A stretch of DNA of 52,913 nt from Coprinopsis marcescibilis (Eukaryota; Basidiomycota; Agaricomycetes; Agaricales; Psathyrellaceae): NCBI GenBank assembly GCA_004369085.1, contig ML210154.1, forward strand, positions 1,228 to 54,140, in the 5' to 3' direction. Both the position numbers and the translations under genes were made by a program. Shown in pieces: positions 33,144-46,338 of the stretch; the stretch's first letter is position 1, and the number at the start of each line of letters is the position of its first letter. The notes under the pieces were generated by a model. It was given only the letters and a program-made list of their open reading frames with translations. It was not told the origin of the DNA and did not search any database.

Positions 33144-35121
33144 AATGGCAGACAAGGTCGTCGGGATTCTTGGTGAGCGTACGTCCATGGTGGCACAGTG
33201 GTAGTCTTATTCTAACTCGCTCGACAGAAGTTTCAAGCTCATACTCTACTCAAATATCAATGTCACTTTGAATTGTATAGGTGGAGGCCAGTTGGGCCGC
33301 ATGCTCGCAGCGTCTGCATCGTTGCTTAATGTCAAGGTCGTCATTCTGGACAGCGGAGACAACGGACCCGCAAAACAGGTCATAGCAGCTACAGCCTCGC
33401 ATCTTGCGCACGTCGATGGCTCCTTTGCGGATCCGGTCAAGATCAAGGAACTCGCAGGCAAGGTGGATATCTTGACGATGGAGATTGAGCATGTCGATGT
33501 AGAGACTCTCAGAGAGATAGAGGCGTCCGGGGAGGCAAAGGGTCTCGCTATTCACCCCAGTCCACAGACGATCCACATTATTCAGGACAAGTTCCGCCAG
33601 AAGGAGCACCTAGCAAGTAATCGGCTGCCGGTGTCGGAATTTCTGCCTGTTGAGGGCACAGTCGAATCTGTCGAGACTGCTGCGAAGGCTTTGGGACTGC
33701 CCCTGATGCTAAAGAGCCGGACCCTTGCATACGATGGGCGGGGTAACTTTGCATTGAAGGAGGCCGCTCAGATTCCTGAAGCTATTGCTGCACTCGGCGG
33801 CCGTCCTTTGTACGCAGAGAAGTGGGTACCGTTTGTGAAGGAGATCGCGGTCATGGTCGTTCGGACTACGTCTGGAGAGGTTTCTTCGTACCCCGTCGTG
33901 GAGACTGTTCACAAAGACAACATCTGCCACCTCGTATTCGCCCCTCTGAGAAGCCAGGATCCGTCCCTCAGCCAAAGGGCACGCTCGATAGCCGAACATG
34001 CCGTTCGATCGTTCACTGGAGCAGGTGTCTTTGGAGTTGAGTTGTTCCTGATGGAAGATGGTTCGTATTCAACGTATTTTATTTTATGTCTTGCATTGAG
34101 GATGATATTCAGGTCAAATCACCATCAACGAAATCGCTCCTCGCCCTCACAACTCGGGACATTACACCATAGAAGCTTGTGAAACTTCGCAATACGAGAA
34201 CCATCTACGAGCCATTCTCTCCCTGCCTCTTGGGTCGACAGCCCTGAAGGTCCCCTCGACGGTCATGCTCAACCTTATCGGTCACTCGTCGTCCATGAGC
34301 GAGATCGACCAAGTCCGAGACGTCGCCCTCGCCACGCCCGGAGCCTCTGTCCACCTCTACGGCAAGGCCGAATGCCGCAAGGGGAGGAAAATGGGGCACA
34401 TAAGCGTCGTAGCAGATTCCGACGCCCAACTCCGCGAACGCCTCCGTCCACTCCTCCTTGCACTCCCTTCCACCAGCCCAGAAGAGCTGGAACAATATGC
34501 AGCGGAAGCTCCCAAATCTGGTTCTGGGTTCTCTGATAAGAACCCGCTTGTGGGGATTATTATGGGCTCAGACTCGGATTTGCCTGTGATGCTTGCGGGT
34601 GCGAGGATTCTTGATCAGTTTGGGATCCCATACGAGCTGAGCATCGTCTCGGCGCATAGGACGCCGGATAGGATGGTTAGGTATGCGAAGGAGGCTGCGA
34701 CGAGGGGATTGAGGGTTATCATTGCTGGAGCGGGAGGTGCGGCCCATTTACCGGGTATGGTTGCTGCAATGACTGCCTTGCCGGTTATCGGCGTTCCTGT
34801 GAAAGGAAGTACCTTGGATGGTGTGGATTCATTGCATAGTATTGTCCAAATGCCGGTATGTTCTGTTTCCAAGTGCTGCTGGTTGAGTTGTTTGCTGACA
34901 ATGGGTTTCTTACTGTCCAGCGTGGCGTACCAGTTGCGACCGTAGCGATCAACAACAGCACAAATGCCGGGCTGCTCGCTGTAAGGATTCTTTCTGCGGG
35001 CATTCCGACCTTGATCAGTATGATGGAGAATTACATGGACAGGATGGAAAAGGAGGTCTTGGGCAAGGTTGAGAAGTTGAAGGAAGTCGGATGGGAAGAG
35101 TATCAAGTAAAACGGAGTTAA
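33144..35121 (+). CDS. ADE2: Phosphoribosylaminoimidazole carboxylase (AIR carboxylase)
   Basis: Cytosolic enzyme of de novo purine synthesis that converts AIR to CAIR. It is the usual fungal fusion of PurK and PurE, 583 residues. Exons are 33144-33171, 33281-34060, 34113-34855 and 34921-35121. The first exon encodes only MADKVVGIL and the first base of the next codon; exon 2 continues [20 protein letters not shown], the PurK nucleotide loop. ATP-grasp landmarks include [27 protein letters not shown] and [18 protein letters not shown]. PurE starts near residue 413 with [13 protein letters not shown], then [18 protein letters not shown] and [20 protein letters not shown]. All catalytic landmarks are present, so it should be active. 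Loss of this gene in yeasts gives the well-known red, adenine-requiring phenotype. Confidence 0.97.
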
Positions 35122-36072
35122 AACACACCCCAAATGTACTATCAGCCACTGAACTATATATCAGTATTCAAATTTCTCCTCCTAAGTATGTACCTCGTGC
35201 TTCGCTGGAGATGGCTAGATAAGATTAGATTGACATACGTAATCAAGCCAAGCCCATCAAGCTCGGCGAGGCTCACGATCAGACTCGACTGGGGCAACTC
35301 ATCGGTCGAAGGGATTCCAAAAAACAGTCGTTCCTCCTCTCCTTTGAACGTCCACCACAGTGGAAGATGTGGTAAAAGAGTGTTGCGAGAAGCCCTCATT
35401 TTTTCTGCCCTTTTCCCCTGAATTTCTGACGAACTTGCCACTTGTCAAAATACGCTTTTTGGAGGGGGCAAAAAATGGTTCGGTGTATCGTTAGACTGCT
35501 GGGTCAATATTGTGTTTTGGGTGAGGGGCAGCGGGAGTATGGGCGGGGAGGCGAAGGTGACGGAAGGTTGAGCTCGTGTGGGCAAAACACGCACAAATAG
35601 GGAAGTACTGCCACTCTTGGATGGGAGACATATAACGGCGGGTCTGCAGTTCAAATCGAAGAAAAATCGACGGTGCAGGCCTCTGTATAGTTGTAGAATG
35701 TGAGTGTTCAAGAATCTCCTTATCTATCCGCCCATTTCCCTGATTTCTCTCTCATTCTCCAGATAATGCAAATTCGTTTCGGACATTAGTGGGCTTTGAG
35801 CACCCGTGAGGAGAACGACTGAATGTGCGTTGGTACAGGTGCGTATGAAGGGCGAAGGGGGTCAGGAGAATGGAGGCAAGGCCGCAGGGAACGACGGGGC
35901 GGGGTAATCATGATGCCTAAACATGAGCAAACATCACCGCCACCCTGGGAAGAAATCCTTTGGTCTCTTTCAGCCATCCAAGCAAGCGTTCGGCACTGAC
36001 ATTATCCTCGCAATCCACTGGTCGCCACTGTAACGAAAGGACGACGCCCAGTGCGCAGTGTACCACCATTAT
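35122..36072. other. Intergenic region upstream of the YTA7-like gene
   Basis: No gene is supported. Short frames on both strands lack motifs. The region presumably holds the 3' end of ADE2 and the promoter of the YTA7-like gene. Confidence 0.55.
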
Positions 36073-39000
36073 ATGCAACTAGACCCACCACCACAAGGGG
36101 ACGACACAGGTTATTTTATTATTCCAGAAGAGGTCAACAATACGGCCGGTGTGACGAATAGGGAGAGGAACAGTGGTCTTGGGGAACCGCAAGGAAATTC
36201 ATTGAAGATCAAGCTACCGGCTATGGAGCCACGTAGATCGACGAGGCGACAATCGGCACCTATGAGTGACTTTGCGTCTGGGTCCGAGTACAATGCGAGC
36301 AGTCCGGGTGAGGGCGACGACGCGAATCATGAGCTTGAAGAGCCAGAGGAGGTGGTGATGACGATAACGAGTAGAGGGAGGAGGGTCCCGAAAAAGAGCT
36401 ATATCGAGGACACGGACGAAGCCGAAGAGGACGATGTCAAGCCCGAAATCAACCAGCTCTTCGACGACAACGTAAAAGTCAAGAACACGAGAGCCCCACG
36501 CAAGAAATCGAGCGAGCTGGACGACGAAGAAGGCGAAGACGACCAACCTCGTCGGAGACTTCGGTCGACTCGTAGTCAGAGTCAGAATAAAAATCTGGAT
36601 GGGTTTGTGATTGAAGAAGGAGAGGACGACGACCCCGACGATGATGGCGCATATGGCTCAAAAGGAAGAAGGTCAACACGTCTGCACAAGGGAGTGCCAC
36701 CGCCGCCCAAGCCAAAGGTCCCTACGCGGTCGAACTCGACCCGCACCACTCGAGCATCCCAACGGAATAATAAGCCCAAGGACGAGAACGATGGAGATTA
36801 TATCGATGGGTCATCCCAAGCAGACGCAGAAGGGTCCGACGATGATGAAGCGCACCTCCCTGAATCCGACATTGGGGACCTTGGCAATCCTCCTGAGCCA
36901 GAACCAGAAGAAGAGGACGACAACGATGGAAAACCTTACGCCCTCCGACAACGAGCCAAAGTTAATTACGCGATCCCCCCACCTATCGAAGAGATGAAAA
37001 GGCCACCGCCGAGACCTGCAGGCAAGGGCAGAGGTGGCTCGAAAAAGAGTCGCGGACTTGGATGGAGTGCGTCAGGGGCCGAGTTGGGCCGATGGATGGG
37101 TATGCCTGGCGATGATTCGGTATGTGGCTTTCTCAATGTACATGGCGCTTGTCCGGTTTTGTTTACTGAATGGCCCAATGGTAGGATTCCGATCATCCGA
37201 CAAGGACACCGCGCAAGCCCTTCGGCAGTGGCCTCACTGGCTTCGGATCTGGTGCTGCCATCCCTGCTGGTGGGTTGTTACCGGGGGATTTGGCTGCTGG
37301 CACACCATCCAATCTAGGGAAGGTTGGAGATGCAGGTATGTGTTTCGCGCAGTGCACAGTACAGATCATTGTGCTCATATACAAACAGCTCTCGCTGACG
37401 CGGACCCTCTTGGCGTCAATACCAATGTAACCTTTGACGAAGTCGGTGGATTGGACGAACGTATGTGGTTTGTACTTGTAATTCACGCTGTCATCTCACG
37501 AATGAATCCTCTAGATATACATTCCTTGAAGGAAATGACGCTGCTCCCCTTGTTGTACCCTGAAGTCTTTCAGCGATTCAGCGTTACCCCTCCGCGAGGC
37601 GTTCTTTTCCACGGCCCCCCAGGTACAGGGAAGACTCTACTCGCTCGAGCACTCGCTGCAAGCTGTCGATCAGACGGTCGTCAAATATGTACGCCAACCC
37701 TTGCTTCTCCCTAACCTCTAACTTTACCAACACACAAACAGCCTTCTTCATGCGCAAGGGTGCCGACTGTCTCTCTAAATGGGTCGGTGAAGCCGAGCGC
37801 CAACTACGACTCCTATTCGAAGAAGCTCGCAACTCGCAGCCATCCATCATCTTCTTTGACGAAATCGACGGTCTCGCGCCCGTTCGATCGTCCAAGCAGG
37901 ATCAAATCCACGCGTCTATTGTGTCGACACTGTTAGCGCTGATGGACGGGATGGATGGGAGAGGGCAGGTTATCGTTATTGGGGCTACTAATAGACCTGA
38001 TGCGGTTGATCCTGCGCTGCGAAGGCCTGGGCGGTTTGATAGGGAGTTTTATTTCGGGTTGCCGGGTCTTGATGCCAGGGAGAAGATCCTGGGGATCATG
38101 ACCAGGAAGTGGGAGAATTGGGATGCGAACTCGGATGGAGAACAGGGCAGGAGGGCCAAAGATACCTTGAAAGGCCTAGCCAAGCTTACCAAGGGATATG
38201 GTGGTGCTGATCTGAGGGTAAGGATTCTCGTACAATATCTGTATGCATAGTTACTTACGTTCCCCCTCCCAGGCATTGTGCACCGAAGCAGCTCTGAACG
38301 CGATCCAGAGAAGATACCCCCAGGTTTACAAGTCCAATGACAGACTGTTACTCAAACCTGAAACGATCGATGTTGGCTTGCGCGATTTCATGATCTCGAT
38401 CAAGAGTAGGTTCCTCTCATTGTTTCCCCTCAGTTTTACTCATGAATTTTCAAGAAATCGTGCCGTCGTCTGCGAGGTCGTCAACTTCTGCGGCTACTAC
38501 CCTACCACCGCAGTTCGAACCACTTCTAGGCGACACTCTCGAACAAGTCAAGGCCACCATCGAGAGAGTTATGCCGATCGAAAAGAAGTTGAGTGCCCTC
38601 GAAGAGGCAGAATTTGAGGAGGTGGGTGGCGAAGATGGCGCTCTGGAGAGGGAGATGCTTTCGCAATGTAGGTTCTTGCGTCATATATATTTCAGCCGGA
38701 TCTGACGGATCATGCAGCAATGCAAACACTCCGGATATACCGCCCTCGGGTGGTGATCCACGGTCCTGTCGGGATGGGACAAGGTTATATTGGCGCTGCC
38801 GCTCTGCATCATCTCGAAGGCTATCACATTCAAAGTTTAGAGCTTGGAAGTTTGATGAGTGATTCCACGAGGGTACGTCCATTTAACATGGTTTCTTCCT
38901 TTGTGTTGACCCCTATGACTAGACTGTTGAGGCTGCGATTGTGCAACTGTTTACTGAGGCCAAGCGACATCAGCCATCGGTCATCTACATCCCATCGCTG

Positions 39001-41573
39001 ATAGGATGGTGTGCAGCAGTGAACGAGACGACAAGGTCAACTGTTCGTGCTATGCTCGAAACCTTGCTTCCCACCGATCCCATCCTACTTCTTGCTGTTG
39101 TGGACGGTCCTTTCTCTGCACTTCCCAAGGATGTCAAATACTGGTTTGGCGCAGCGAAGGACAATCGGGTGCAGCTTATCCCTCCATCTGCCTATCAACG
39201 GGAATCGTTCTTTGACCCATTGCTTAAGGACGTCCGAAGACCCCCGAATCAGTTTGCGGATGGCGTCAAGCGGAGGAAGAGGATTTTAGAGGTGCTGCCC
39301 GTTGCGCCACCTCTGGCGCCCAGGAAGCCGAGTGCGGCTGAATTGGCCTTGCAGAGGGAAAATGACGAGAAGACGATCGTTATTTTAAAGTTTAGGCTAG
39401 GGCCTATACTCGCAGAGTTGAAGAGGAAGTTCAAGAAGTTCACTAAGCGGGCTACCGTGCGTTGTTCTCGCCTTTATGTCTGGCGCGTGGTTACTGATGA
39501 CCAGTTTAGGAGGAGTATGGCTTTGAAGCTGACGAGCATGGGATTGGGTATCCTTACCAAGCTGTTGCGGTTACTACTGGTGCTGGCCCAGCAACGCCCA
39601 ACCACAGCAACATGATGGTTGACCTTACTCAAGATGGAACCCAGCCGAACCCCAATGGAGATGTTCACCAGCCTCAAGAACAAGCGATGGTACAAGTTCC
39701 GCCGCTATACGACATGGACCTCGACAGGATGCACTCTATGTTGTACAAGGGGTATTACCTTACGCCCCAGTCCTTCCTTGAAGACATCGGGAAGATTGCC
39801 CACAACGCAGAAGTTTTCCAGGCAACGGATCTTGATCGATTCCATAAGGCTCAAGCGATGTATACTGCTGCAGAGCTGAGCATCATGGAGTTTGAAACGC
39901 CGTTTAGGATCGAGTGTGAGCGGATGGCGTCGCGTGAGATGCAGAGGAGGGAAGAGGAGCATAAGGAGTACAAGGAGAAGAATAAAGGGAAGGAGAAGAG
40001 TAATGGTGGGAATGGAAATGGTGCCGCGGCGAATGGGATGCAGACGAGGAGGTCCACTAGGCAGAATGGTGGTCATGACCTGTTGACCGTGACAGATCCG
40101 GTCAAGTTGGAGCGAAGGTTGAAGCGGAATCGGGATTCGGCCGCCCATCCTGATGGGTTGGATGGCGAGAGTACCGGGTCTGGCGAGGAGCATATTGGGA
40201 ATGAGGCGAGGGGGGCCAAGCGGTCGAGGGTAGTGCTGGATGAAGAGGATGAGGATCCTATGAATCTTACCAGCCCGAGCCCGGCAGACCGAAGTGCGCA
40301 TCATGTCAGGTTCCAAAACACGTTACCTGAAATTGTTGAGCCTTCGTTTGGTGGTGTTAATGGAGTGCTGGCTAGCCCGTCGCCGATGGCCAATTATAAC
40401 CTGAACCAACACGGGCAGCAATATCCGACTCAACAGTTTCCGTTCCAGCAACAACACCAAGGGCAGCAGCACGTGTACCCGAATCAACATCATCAAGGGG
40501 CTGGTCACTACCCACCTCAACCTCTTGGTCAACCGCGGTTCGATTCAGTGATCGACCCAAGCATGGGACTTGTCCCTCAGCCCCAGCCTAGAGTTGACGG
40601 GTTCGATCCAATGCTGCTCAACCCCATGAGCCCTGTTTTGGAGCACCAACAGCCTTCCTTTTCCTCGCAGTTTGGTGCCCACACAAGTCCTCAGCGACAT
40701 GATCCTCAGCAAATGGGCCATCACCAGTTTGGTATCAACCCTGTGGTACACGTGCAGAGCCCACACCATCATCAGCAACCATTCAACTTTGCGGGCCCTT
40801 CTCAACAGGTCAATCAGGTCAACCCTGTACAGATGGGTTACCAACAATCTCAGCCATATGAGCAGCATCATCACCAGCAACAAGGCTTTAACCAGTTCAA
40901 CCAGCAGCCGCAAAGCTCACAAATGGTTATTTCTCCGGTTGGGGTTGGACATTCGGCCCCCTTTGAGGATCCCCAAAACCCGTTGTATACCCCACCTGTG
41001 CAGGACCATGTAGCCATTGTGCGGGGGCCACACCACCAGGTCCGGTTGCAACTTCCTCAGCCACTGCAGGTGTCGATGGGTGATTCGAGGACGCCTTCTC
41101 CGCCTCAACTTGCTGCCGATGCTGCCGTTCGGGCTACACGACATTCCAAAACACCCGAGCCTTTGGCTGTGGCTCCCCCAGAGCCGTCGGCATCCAATGC
41201 GGGTGCTCAAGATGTTGCCGGTGAGGGCAAAGAAGAGACTCACGCCGATGCCGATGAGTCGATGCATGTCGAGGCGCCCGATGTTCCTGCACCAGAAGAA
41301 CCTGTTATGGTTGTGGAACGTTCACCAACTCCGCCGTTACCAGATTTCCATGTTGACGAGGGGCTAGTTGAGGATTTGGCGAGGAAGTTGAAGAACGAGA
41401 CTGAGGGTCTGACTATTGAACAGCTTGAACAGTTGCGTGCGACCTGTCTTGGGGATGTGTGGAGGCATAGGAGTGACTGGGATCGGGATGAGCTTGTCAA
41501 ACAGCTGTTCAAGGTTGTGGATGAGTTTTTGGAGGAGGTTAAGGAGCTGAAGGAATGGGATGAAGAGGACTAG
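36073..41573 (+). CDS. YTA7: AAA ATPase-bromodomain chromatin protein (Yta7/ATAD2-like)
   Basis: Nuclear chromatin regulator of 1672 residues; the yeast homologue acts on histone genes and disassembles nucleosomes. Exons: 36073-37119, 37185-37335, 37389-37460, 37515-37688, 37742-38217, 38273-38405, 38455-38667, 38718-38872, 38923-39456, 39510-41573. The acidic N-terminus has RSTR/KRR-type basic patches. AAA domain 1 has Walker A GPPGTGKT (457-464), Walker B IIFFDEID (517-524) and [23 protein letters not shown] domain 2 is degenerate: its loop reads GPVGMGQG (771-778), without the Lys, as expected for this family. The bromodomain lies near 1045-1110 ([20 protein letters not shown]). A Gln/His-rich linker of several hundred residues and an acidic C-terminus follow. 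The first ATG is 36073; 36223 ([10 protein letters not shown]) is a possible alternative. Confidence 0.93.
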
Positions 41574-42257
41574 TTTTACCGGAGTGTTTTTTGATTTTAT
41601 TTCTTCTTCCGTTGTTCACAAAGTTTGCCATAACCTCTTCTCACTCTGAACCATTGTCATCTAATTCATAATGCTTGGGCTTTTTTGTATTCGCTGTACC
41701 TTACATCACATCTGTATTTTGCTTGTTATATCACTAGGTGTATTTTAAGCTCTCGTTCGAGTTTATTATGTCAGTTGCCGCTGTCATTAAATGAAATCAT
41801 GTCATAAGGTAATCGTCACAATCGCTTTCACCCCCAACAGCCACCCAACTTCAAGTCACTTCCTACCGTGATCGCATTAGCTACCTCGAGCTTGACGGGG
41901 ACCACGGTTTCTACGTCGGCGAAAGTGGAAATCGAACGCATGATCCATGTGGTGCGTCGAACAAAAACAAATTGCATCGGCACGCGTGGAGGAAACTCAT
42001 TTACACCACGCCGTCGTCGCCGTCTAGTGTTCTGCTTTCAACTTTCTCGCGTTTCGACTGGACAACATTATTCAACAGCTCAATACTGTGATACGAAGCG
42101 ACTTTTTCTGGGCTTGAAGCCCTTGATTCACGAACATCGGAGTGACATATTGTGGAGGACTGGCAGCGCTGGTGTTGTCATTGACGCACAGGTTTCGGTG
42201 GGTGCTAATTGTTGGTGCTAGTTGACTGATTTCATTGGCTGAGCAACATATCTAGCC
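41574..42257. other. Intergenic region
   Basis: Contains the AT-rich 3' region of the YTA7-like gene and the promoter of the 5-phosphatase gene. No gene is seen. Confidence 0.6.
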
Positions 42258-45200
42258 ATGACAGTCGTAGAGAATGAGCGTTCGGAAATCGAAACAGAGG
42301 CCTCACCAGCGGTGAAGAATCTCCGGTCTAGATTTGAACAACTCGCTGTGTCCGGCGGGAGCAAGCCAGTGAGCAGAGAGTCAACGGGATCCAGTCTGAG
42401 CACGAATTCTAGTGTGGATCAGGCCATTTCATCGTCGCCGTCAACGTCTGAGACACTTAGCGACCTCAAAGCTACCGCATTGTTGAAGCGGCCTCCCCCT
42501 CCTCCACCGCCTTCAAGGAATTCCGCAAGAACCCTGCAACCGAAGCGTTCAATCTCACCGATGCCTTTGATGACAACATCGCCTTTGTTGCGGCCTGTGC
42601 CAACACCGCCAGGGATTCTCGTGAATGGGAATGGGAATGGCCTGGGGATAATGATTGGGAACAGAGAGTCCCAGCCCGCGTCAAAGAGCAATATATTGTG
42701 AGTCTCAGATTTCCTATGTTGTGCCTGTGCATGGTCGCCCTTGTTCACCCAAATTGCAGAGACAAGCCTCCTGTTCCACCTCGACCTTCACATATCATAA
42801 ACGCTATCCAGCTTTTGACCCCGGAGCCTTCTCCTCCACACTCTGAAGACGAAAAGGAAGCGACTGTTATTGTTACTGAAGGTGTCGACCACGAGAGGCC
42901 GTCGTCTCGTTTGGCCTTTCCTCCGCCCCCACGACACCGTGGTCCTCTTTCGCCGAACTTAGGTCCTATTGACGGGCTACCATCGACTTCTACTCCTCCT
43001 CCTCCGCCTCTTCCTTCGAGGAGACCATTCCTCGACACATCTTTGCAACGTTCGCCTCCTCCATCTCGAACGAACAGCACTCTACGCCCCATTTCTCCCC
43101 CTCCCTCTCGCACAACTAGTACCCTTCGGCCCGTCCCACCTCCTTCGCCTTCACTGTCGCCAATGATGCTCGAAATCAACCTCACGGGGAATTCACCTGA
43201 CCTAGGCGTAACCTCGCCGACCGAGAGGCGTGCAGTTGGTTCCGGCAAGCTACCACCACCTCCAACTCGAACCATAGCACCTGGGGCCAAAGTTCCTGCC
43301 CGTCGACCTTCTACACCTGAGTCTTCTGATGAAGAGGACGAGGATGAAGGGTCTCACAAACTCGAGCAGCTTCCTGATAGCAGCAACTCATCACGACGCC
43401 CGCCTACACTTTCGTTCCGGCCTGGTCACCCGGAACCCCGCATCCACTATCACCCTCATACCGGTGTGGTACTTGCATCCGGACCCAACATTATTGTCGC
43501 CCACGAAAAGACTCTCAAAGTGTATAATCTAGAGCTTGCAGAGCCCCTGGTGCACAACGTGGAGATGAAGGAATTCGGGCTCAAGGACACCAAGATCTCG
43601 AGCATGGAGTTTAGACCGTCTATCAACAAGGCCAATCGCGGATTCGTGCTGTGGCTTGGTACGAAGGAAGGAAGCATCCTGGAGTTTGACATCCGGAAAG
43701 GCTCCGTGACGGCTATGAAGCCTGCTGCCCACCTGCATACTGTCACCCATATATTCAGATATGGCCGTTCCATGGTAACGCTGGACGAGTCTGGCAAAGC
43801 ACTGGTGTTTTCACCTGATCCAGAGAATCCAGATATCGATGTGAACCTGCAGCAAACTCAAGCGAAGGTGGTCCGGACGACGGATAGGCAGGACTTTGTC
43901 AAAATTTTGGATGGGAAGTTGTGGACGTCGTCCAAGGCGGAGAATGCTGTGGGAGGGAACAAGGCGCTGCCTGTTGTGCGGGTCTACGACATCTTCAACT
44001 CGAGGGGACCTGGGAAATCGTTGTTGCCTTGTGACTATGTTGGACGGTTGACCTCTGCAACGATTGTGCCCACCCATCCGGATACTGTGTATGTGGGGCA
44101 CGAAGAGGGTTTCGTTTCTGTGTGGAATCTTGAGACAGAGGATGGGTGGCCCAAGTGCGAGGAGGTGATTAAGGTGTCCTCGTCGGATATTATGAGCTTG
44201 GTGGGGGTTAATGATAAGCTGTGGGCTGGTGGAAGAGGTGGAACGATTTCGTCGTACCTTGTTGGGTCGACACCTTGGCAGGTCACAAATAATTGGGTTG
44301 CTCATCCCGGTTTACCGGTCTTGAAGATGTTTGTAAATCACTATGCCATTGATCTCAATCAAAGGCTTTGTGTGGTTAGTCTGGGAAGGGACGAGACGGT
44401 CAAAGTCTGGGACGGGTTGTTGGGTCTGGATTGGGTTGGTGAGTGACCAAATCTCTCAAGTGCAAATGCAATTGCTGAATATTCCACATGTGCAGACAAC
44501 GAACTCATGAAGAACGAAAACTCGTTCAGCACCTTCCAAGATCTCACTGCGCTTACGGTCACTTATAATTGCGACGCGGCACGACCTGAGAATTTCCTCA
44601 CAGGGGACATCCGCAACCAAGAGTTTTTCAACGACGTACTTAGGAGCGTCGATAATCCACCGGACCTACTGTCGTTCTCCTTCCAGGAAGTTATCGATTT
44701 GGAGAACAGGGCAATGATGACGAAGGCTGTCCTTAACAGCGGGAAAAAGGGTGACCCATTGTCGGACAAAGTCACTGGGGCTTACAGGCGGTGGCACGAC
44801 CGGCTTGTAGCGGCGGTCAAGACCGCTTACGGTCCTATGGGCCTGGAGTACGATGTCCTGCACACGGAGAGCATGGTGGGCTTGTTCACGTGCATTTTTA
44901 TCAAGCGTGCAGAGGGGATAGTGCTGCGCGAAGTTGCTGGCGCATCCGTGAAGCGAGGTATGGGGGGAAAGCACGGCAACAAGGTCAGCCTACCATCTAT
45001 AGATGAGGGATTTGTCTCAATTCATGTTTCACTCTAGGGTGCGATTATCTCGAGATTTGTGATTGGCGACTCTTCGGTGTGCATCGTGAATTGTCACATT
45101 GCTGCTGGTCAGCATGCAGTGAGGAGGAGAAACACGGATATCACCACAATCATGGAAAGCAAATCGTTGTTCCCCTCTTCTGACACCGAGCATACGTATG

Positions 45201-45788
45201 TTGGAGGAGGGACAGGGGCTATGATCCTTGATCACGAATTTGTGATCGTGAGTGTAACCTCTGCTAGTCCGTTGTTACTCTTTGCTAACCACAGCTATCT
45301 GAAAGTGGAATGGTGACATGAACTATCGTCTGGAGCTTCGCCGAGAAGCAGCGTTATCAGCGATCCGTTCTGGGGATCTCTCGTTACTCAAGGCTCATGA
45401 CCAGCTGCTGCGAGAGTTCAAGACCAATCGGGCATTCCGATTGAGAGGTTTCTATGAAGGCCCCATCAATTTCTTGCCGACGTACAAATACGACCCTCGC
45501 TCAAACGAGTACGATAGCTCAGAGAAGCGAAGAGTGCCTTCGTGGTGCGACCGTGTGCTCTGGCGTTCCCGTGTTCCCAACCGTATGCAACAACTGCACT
45601 ATCAGCGATATGAGTGCAACCTTTCTGATCATCGACCTGTGTCGGCCGCTTTCACGATCACTATCAAACATACTCAGCCCGAAGCTCGAGCAAGGTCTAA
45701 AGCCATTGTGGAGGCTGCTTGGGTGGACGAACAGAAGCGGCTTCTGACCATTACCCGTGATTTCTATGTCAGGCAAGCGTTTTTGTGA
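42258..45788 (+). CDS. WD40-inositol polyphosphate 5-phosphatase
   Basis: Predicted phosphoinositide 5-phosphatase of 1099 residues with an N-terminal beta-propeller. Exons: 42258-42697, 42760-44438, 44496-44983, 45038-45247, 45306-45788. Residues 1-375 are disordered and Pro/Ser-rich, with runs such as RPPPPPPPSR that could bind SH3 proteins. A WD40-like propeller fills about 395-705 (HPHTGVVLASGPNIIVAHEK, PDTVYVGHEEGFVSVWNLE, LGRDETVKVWDGLL). The catalytic IPPc domain follows: N731 in VTYNCD, SFQEV (768-772), GGKHGNKGAI, WNGDMNYR (940-947), PSWCDRVLW (1017-1025) and SDHRPV (1046-1051), so all metal-binding and catalytic motifs are intact. The domain order recalls the plant WD40-type 5PTases rather than synaptojanin. 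The acceptor at 45305 was chosen over one 18 nt upstream because it restores WNGDMNYR. Confidence 0.92.
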
Positions 45789-46338
45789 TGCTCTGATCCT
45801 GAGCCCATCTTCACTTGATACACATGGCGGGATAGATCCATTCCTCTTTTTTCGATGTATTACCTCTCCCTACTCTTTTAACTCTCTTGGATCTCTTGGA
45901 TTTTCCATTGGCGGCGTTATGTTTTGTCTTGTCTTTTCCCAATTGTATCATACAGCATTGTTAGTCTAAGCACGGACCGTTATGTTTATGCCAAAGGGAC
46001 TCTCCTATTTCTTAGTGTACAACTTCAAGGGCTTGTTATCGTAAAAACCTGCAATCTACAATCTAATCTTCTTGTTGGACCATCGTGCCGGTAATCAGGC
46101 CTCAGGACTTGCATGCGCAGTCGTAGATAGATAACCGATTTCGGTGCATCTTCCGGTTTATTAGGCCATAGCTGACGGCGGCAATATTCGCCTCCTGCTT
46201 TCCCCACCCACGACCATATCAACTTCGCTCCACCACCTTTAGCCTGAGCAGGCGTTATGCAGCTGAGATAGCCCCTGCATTATCTTTTATTCTATAAAAG
46301 ACATCTTAGAGTTACACCTTGATTGACACGTAGTCGCG
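45789..46338. other. Intergenic region
   Basis: Between the 5-phosphatase stop and the MFS transporter start, both on the plus strand. T-rich 3' region first, then the transporter promoter. No gene is recognised. Confidence 0.6.

Noticed and set aside
39501..39615. Alternative frame after the last intron of the YTA7-like gene
   Set aside because: Using the CCAG acceptor five bases upstream gives a quick stop; the TTTAG acceptor gives [17 protein letters not shown] and the bromodomain frame.
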